Shown here piece after piece: positions 61,240-62,177 of a stretch of 62,177 bases of DNA; positions within the stretch are counted from its first letter, which is position 1, and every line of letters starts with the position of its first letter. The notes below the pieces were generated by a model. That model was not told where the DNA came from. It saw only the letters and a program-made list of their open reading frames with translations, and did not search any database. The translations under genes and the position numbers were made by a program. The DNA is taken from contig JAFRIW010000048.1 in the NCBI GenBank assembly GCA_017432565.1, positions 1 to 62,177 on the forward strand, written 5' to 3'. This stretch comes from Lachnospiraceae bacterium (lineage in GTDB: Bacteria > Bacillota > Clostridia > Lachnospirales > Lachnospiraceae).

Positions 61240-62061
61240 ATGGACCGGATCCTTTTATTCATACCGATGTATAACTGTGAAAAGCAGATCACCCGCGTTC
61301 TCGCACAGCTGACGCCGGATGTACTTTCTTATATTTCCGAGGTCATCGTCGTCAACAACCGGAGCACGGACCACGGCGAGGAGGCTGCCGTTTCTTACTG
61401 CAAAGAACATCCGGAGCTGCCGGTGAGAATTCTGCGGAATGATGAGAATTACGGCCTGGGCGGGTCCCATAAGGTCGCTTTCAATGAAGCCATTGAGGGA
61501 AACTATGACGCTGTTATCACCCTGCACGGAGATGATCAGGGAAGGATCGCGGATTTTCTTCCGCTGCTGGAGAGCGGAGAGTTCCGGGACTATGACTGCT
61601 GTCTCGGCGCCCGCTTCATGAAAGGCTCGAAGCTCATCGGCTACTCGCCGCTGCGGATTTTCGGAAATTACGGCTTCAACTGGCTGTTTTCCATGGCGGT
61701 CGGAAAATCCGTCAAGGATCTCGGATCAGGTCTGAACCTTTACCGCGTTGAGACACTGAAGAGCCGGTATTATATGAAATACCCGGATACGCTGTATTTT
61801 AATGACCTGATGATTCTGGCATCCTGTTATTATAAGCACAGGATTCTGTTCTATCCGATCAGCTGGCGGGAGGAGGATCAGGTCTCCAACAACAAGCTGT
61901 GGAAATTTTCCATGTCCCTTCTGCAGATGCTGAAGGGCTACCGGAAGGATCCGAAGGCGTACCTGGAGCAGGATCTGCGGGATCATGAAGTTGCAGAATA
62001 CACCGCACAGACGGTTTATCCGACCAGTCGAGAGGACGGTGAGATGAATCGACTAAATTAA
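61240..62061 (+). CDS. GT2-family glycosyltransferase (polyprenyl-phosphate sugar type)
   Basis: The 273-residue protein has the GT-A fold start ILLFIPMYNCEKQITRVLAQL, VIVVNNRSTDHGEEA and ITLHGDDQGRIADFLPLL, with the metal-binding DDQ. It has CLGARFMKGSKLIGYSPLR and SGLNLYRVETL, typical of DPM1/GtrB-like enzymes that charge polyprenyl phosphate, but no C-terminal membrane anchor. ATG 61240 follows AAAGGAGATCAG; the longer frame from 61126 lies inside the previous gene. The likely partner is the membrane protein just upstream. Confidence 0.85.
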   Translation: MDRILLFIPMYNCEKQITRVLAQLTPDVLSYISEVIVVNNRSTDHGEEAAVSYCKEHPELPVRILRNDENYGLGGSHKVAFNEAIEGNYDAVITLHGDDQGRIADFLPLLESGEFRDYDCCLGARFMKGSKLIGYSPLRIFGNYGFNWLFSMAVGKSVKDLGSGLNLYRVETLKSRYYMKYPDTLYFNDLMILASCYYKHRILFYPISWREEDQVSNNKLWKFSMSLLQMLKGYRKDPKAYLEQDLRDHEVAEYTAQTVYPTSREDGEMNRLN

Positions 62062-62072
62062 TATTTGATAGT

Positions 62073-62086
62073 AGAACATGTGTTCG
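62073..62086. promoter_or_regulatory. LexA/SOS-like box at the tnpB promoter
   Basis: AGAACATGTGTTCG holds GAAC-N4-GTTC, the Gram-positive LexA (DinR) consensus except for the first base. It overlaps where a -35 would sit, just before an extended -10. LexA bound here should block transcription of the downstream TnpB-like gene. Confidence 0.6.
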
Positions 62087-62091
62087 ATTTC

Positions 62092-62100
62092 TGATATAAT
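62092..62100 (+). promoter_or_regulatory. Extended -10 promoter of the TnpB-like gene
   Basis: TGATATAAT is a perfect extended -10 (TATAAT 62095-62100). The -35 position (62072-62077) falls within the LexA-like box and has no good match. Confidence 0.65.
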
Positions 62101-62139
62101 TAACATGTACCGATTCTTCCGCCATAAGTGAGGATCAAC

Positions 62140-62177
62140 ATGGATAATAAGGCTTTCAGATATCGAATATACCCTGA
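62140..62177 (+). CDS. tnpB: TnpB-like IS200/IS605 protein, N-terminus only (runs off the window)
   Basis: ATG 62140 after GTGAGGATC encodes MDNKAFRYRIYP before the window ends. KAxRxRxYP is the usual first motif of TnpB (OrfB), the RNA-guided nuclease of IS200/IS605 elements. Only 12 codons are visible, so the call is limited. It has the same orientation as the IS end at the left of the window. The left boundary of this element was not found; it lies somewhere between the GT2 stop and the promoter. Confidence 0.6.
   Translation, partial: MDNKAFRYRIYP

Overview
The window looks like chromosomal DNA of a fairly GC-rich Clostridia-type Firmicute, most likely a Lachnospiraceae relative. The evidence is the Gram-positive PolC polymerase (1532 codons), the order pyrH-frr-uppS-cdsA-dxr-rseP-ispG-polC, the order rimP-nusA-ylxR-ylxQ-infB-rbfA-nrnA-truB-ribF, the dapF-dapL pair, strong AGGAGG-type ribosome sites and a tRNA without an encoded CCA. 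No rRNA, CRISPR array or prophage was seen. The assignment rests on gene content only.

Layout. 1-1108: the right end of an IS200/IS605-family element has cut an AraC-GyrI regulator gene. That gene also carries a frameshift, and a RhuM-like remnant follows. 1175-4198: an operon of an ECF sigma factor, a membrane protein, an ABC ATPase and an ABC permease. 4287-6015: a low-molecular-weight phosphatase, a small acidic protein and a YlmH-like S4 protein. 6033-9600: a polar amino acid ABC transporter (lipoprotein, permease, ATPase) with hisC; a GTATAC dyad sits at its promoter. 9621-14965: a small membrane exporter, NAD synthetase, dapF, dapL and a SEC-C protein. 15065-22207: a class A PBP on the minus strand, then yigZ, mgtE and typA on the plus strand. 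22381-33376: the pyrH to polC run (translation, isoprenoid and lipid synthesis, replication). 33454-36532: tRNA-Glu(CTC), a GNAT acetyltransferase and two GT4 glycosyltransferases. 36653-45975: the rimP to ribF run. 45978-55030: a block of surface-glycan genes containing pseF-pseI-pseG and three large membrane proteins. 55195-59483: rpsO, pnp and prfC. 59550-62061: another large membrane protein and a GT2 glycosyltransferase. 62073-62177: the promoter and first codons of a TnpB-like gene, with a LexA-like box.

How it fits together. Two housekeeping superoperons that are usually continuous (polC to rimP, and ribF to rpsO-pnp) are here opened at their joints. The joints are filled with glycosyltransferases, multi-membrane GT-C-like enzymes and nonulosonic (pseudaminic-type) acid synthesis genes. 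The genes between the housekeeping blocks probably build or decorate a cell-surface glycan. The precursor pathways next door (uppS and cdsA lipids, dapF/dapL diaminopimelate, PBP) serve the same envelope. Both ends of the window lie in IS200/IS605-type sequence in the same orientation, so the window may be a contig bounded by copies of a repeat.
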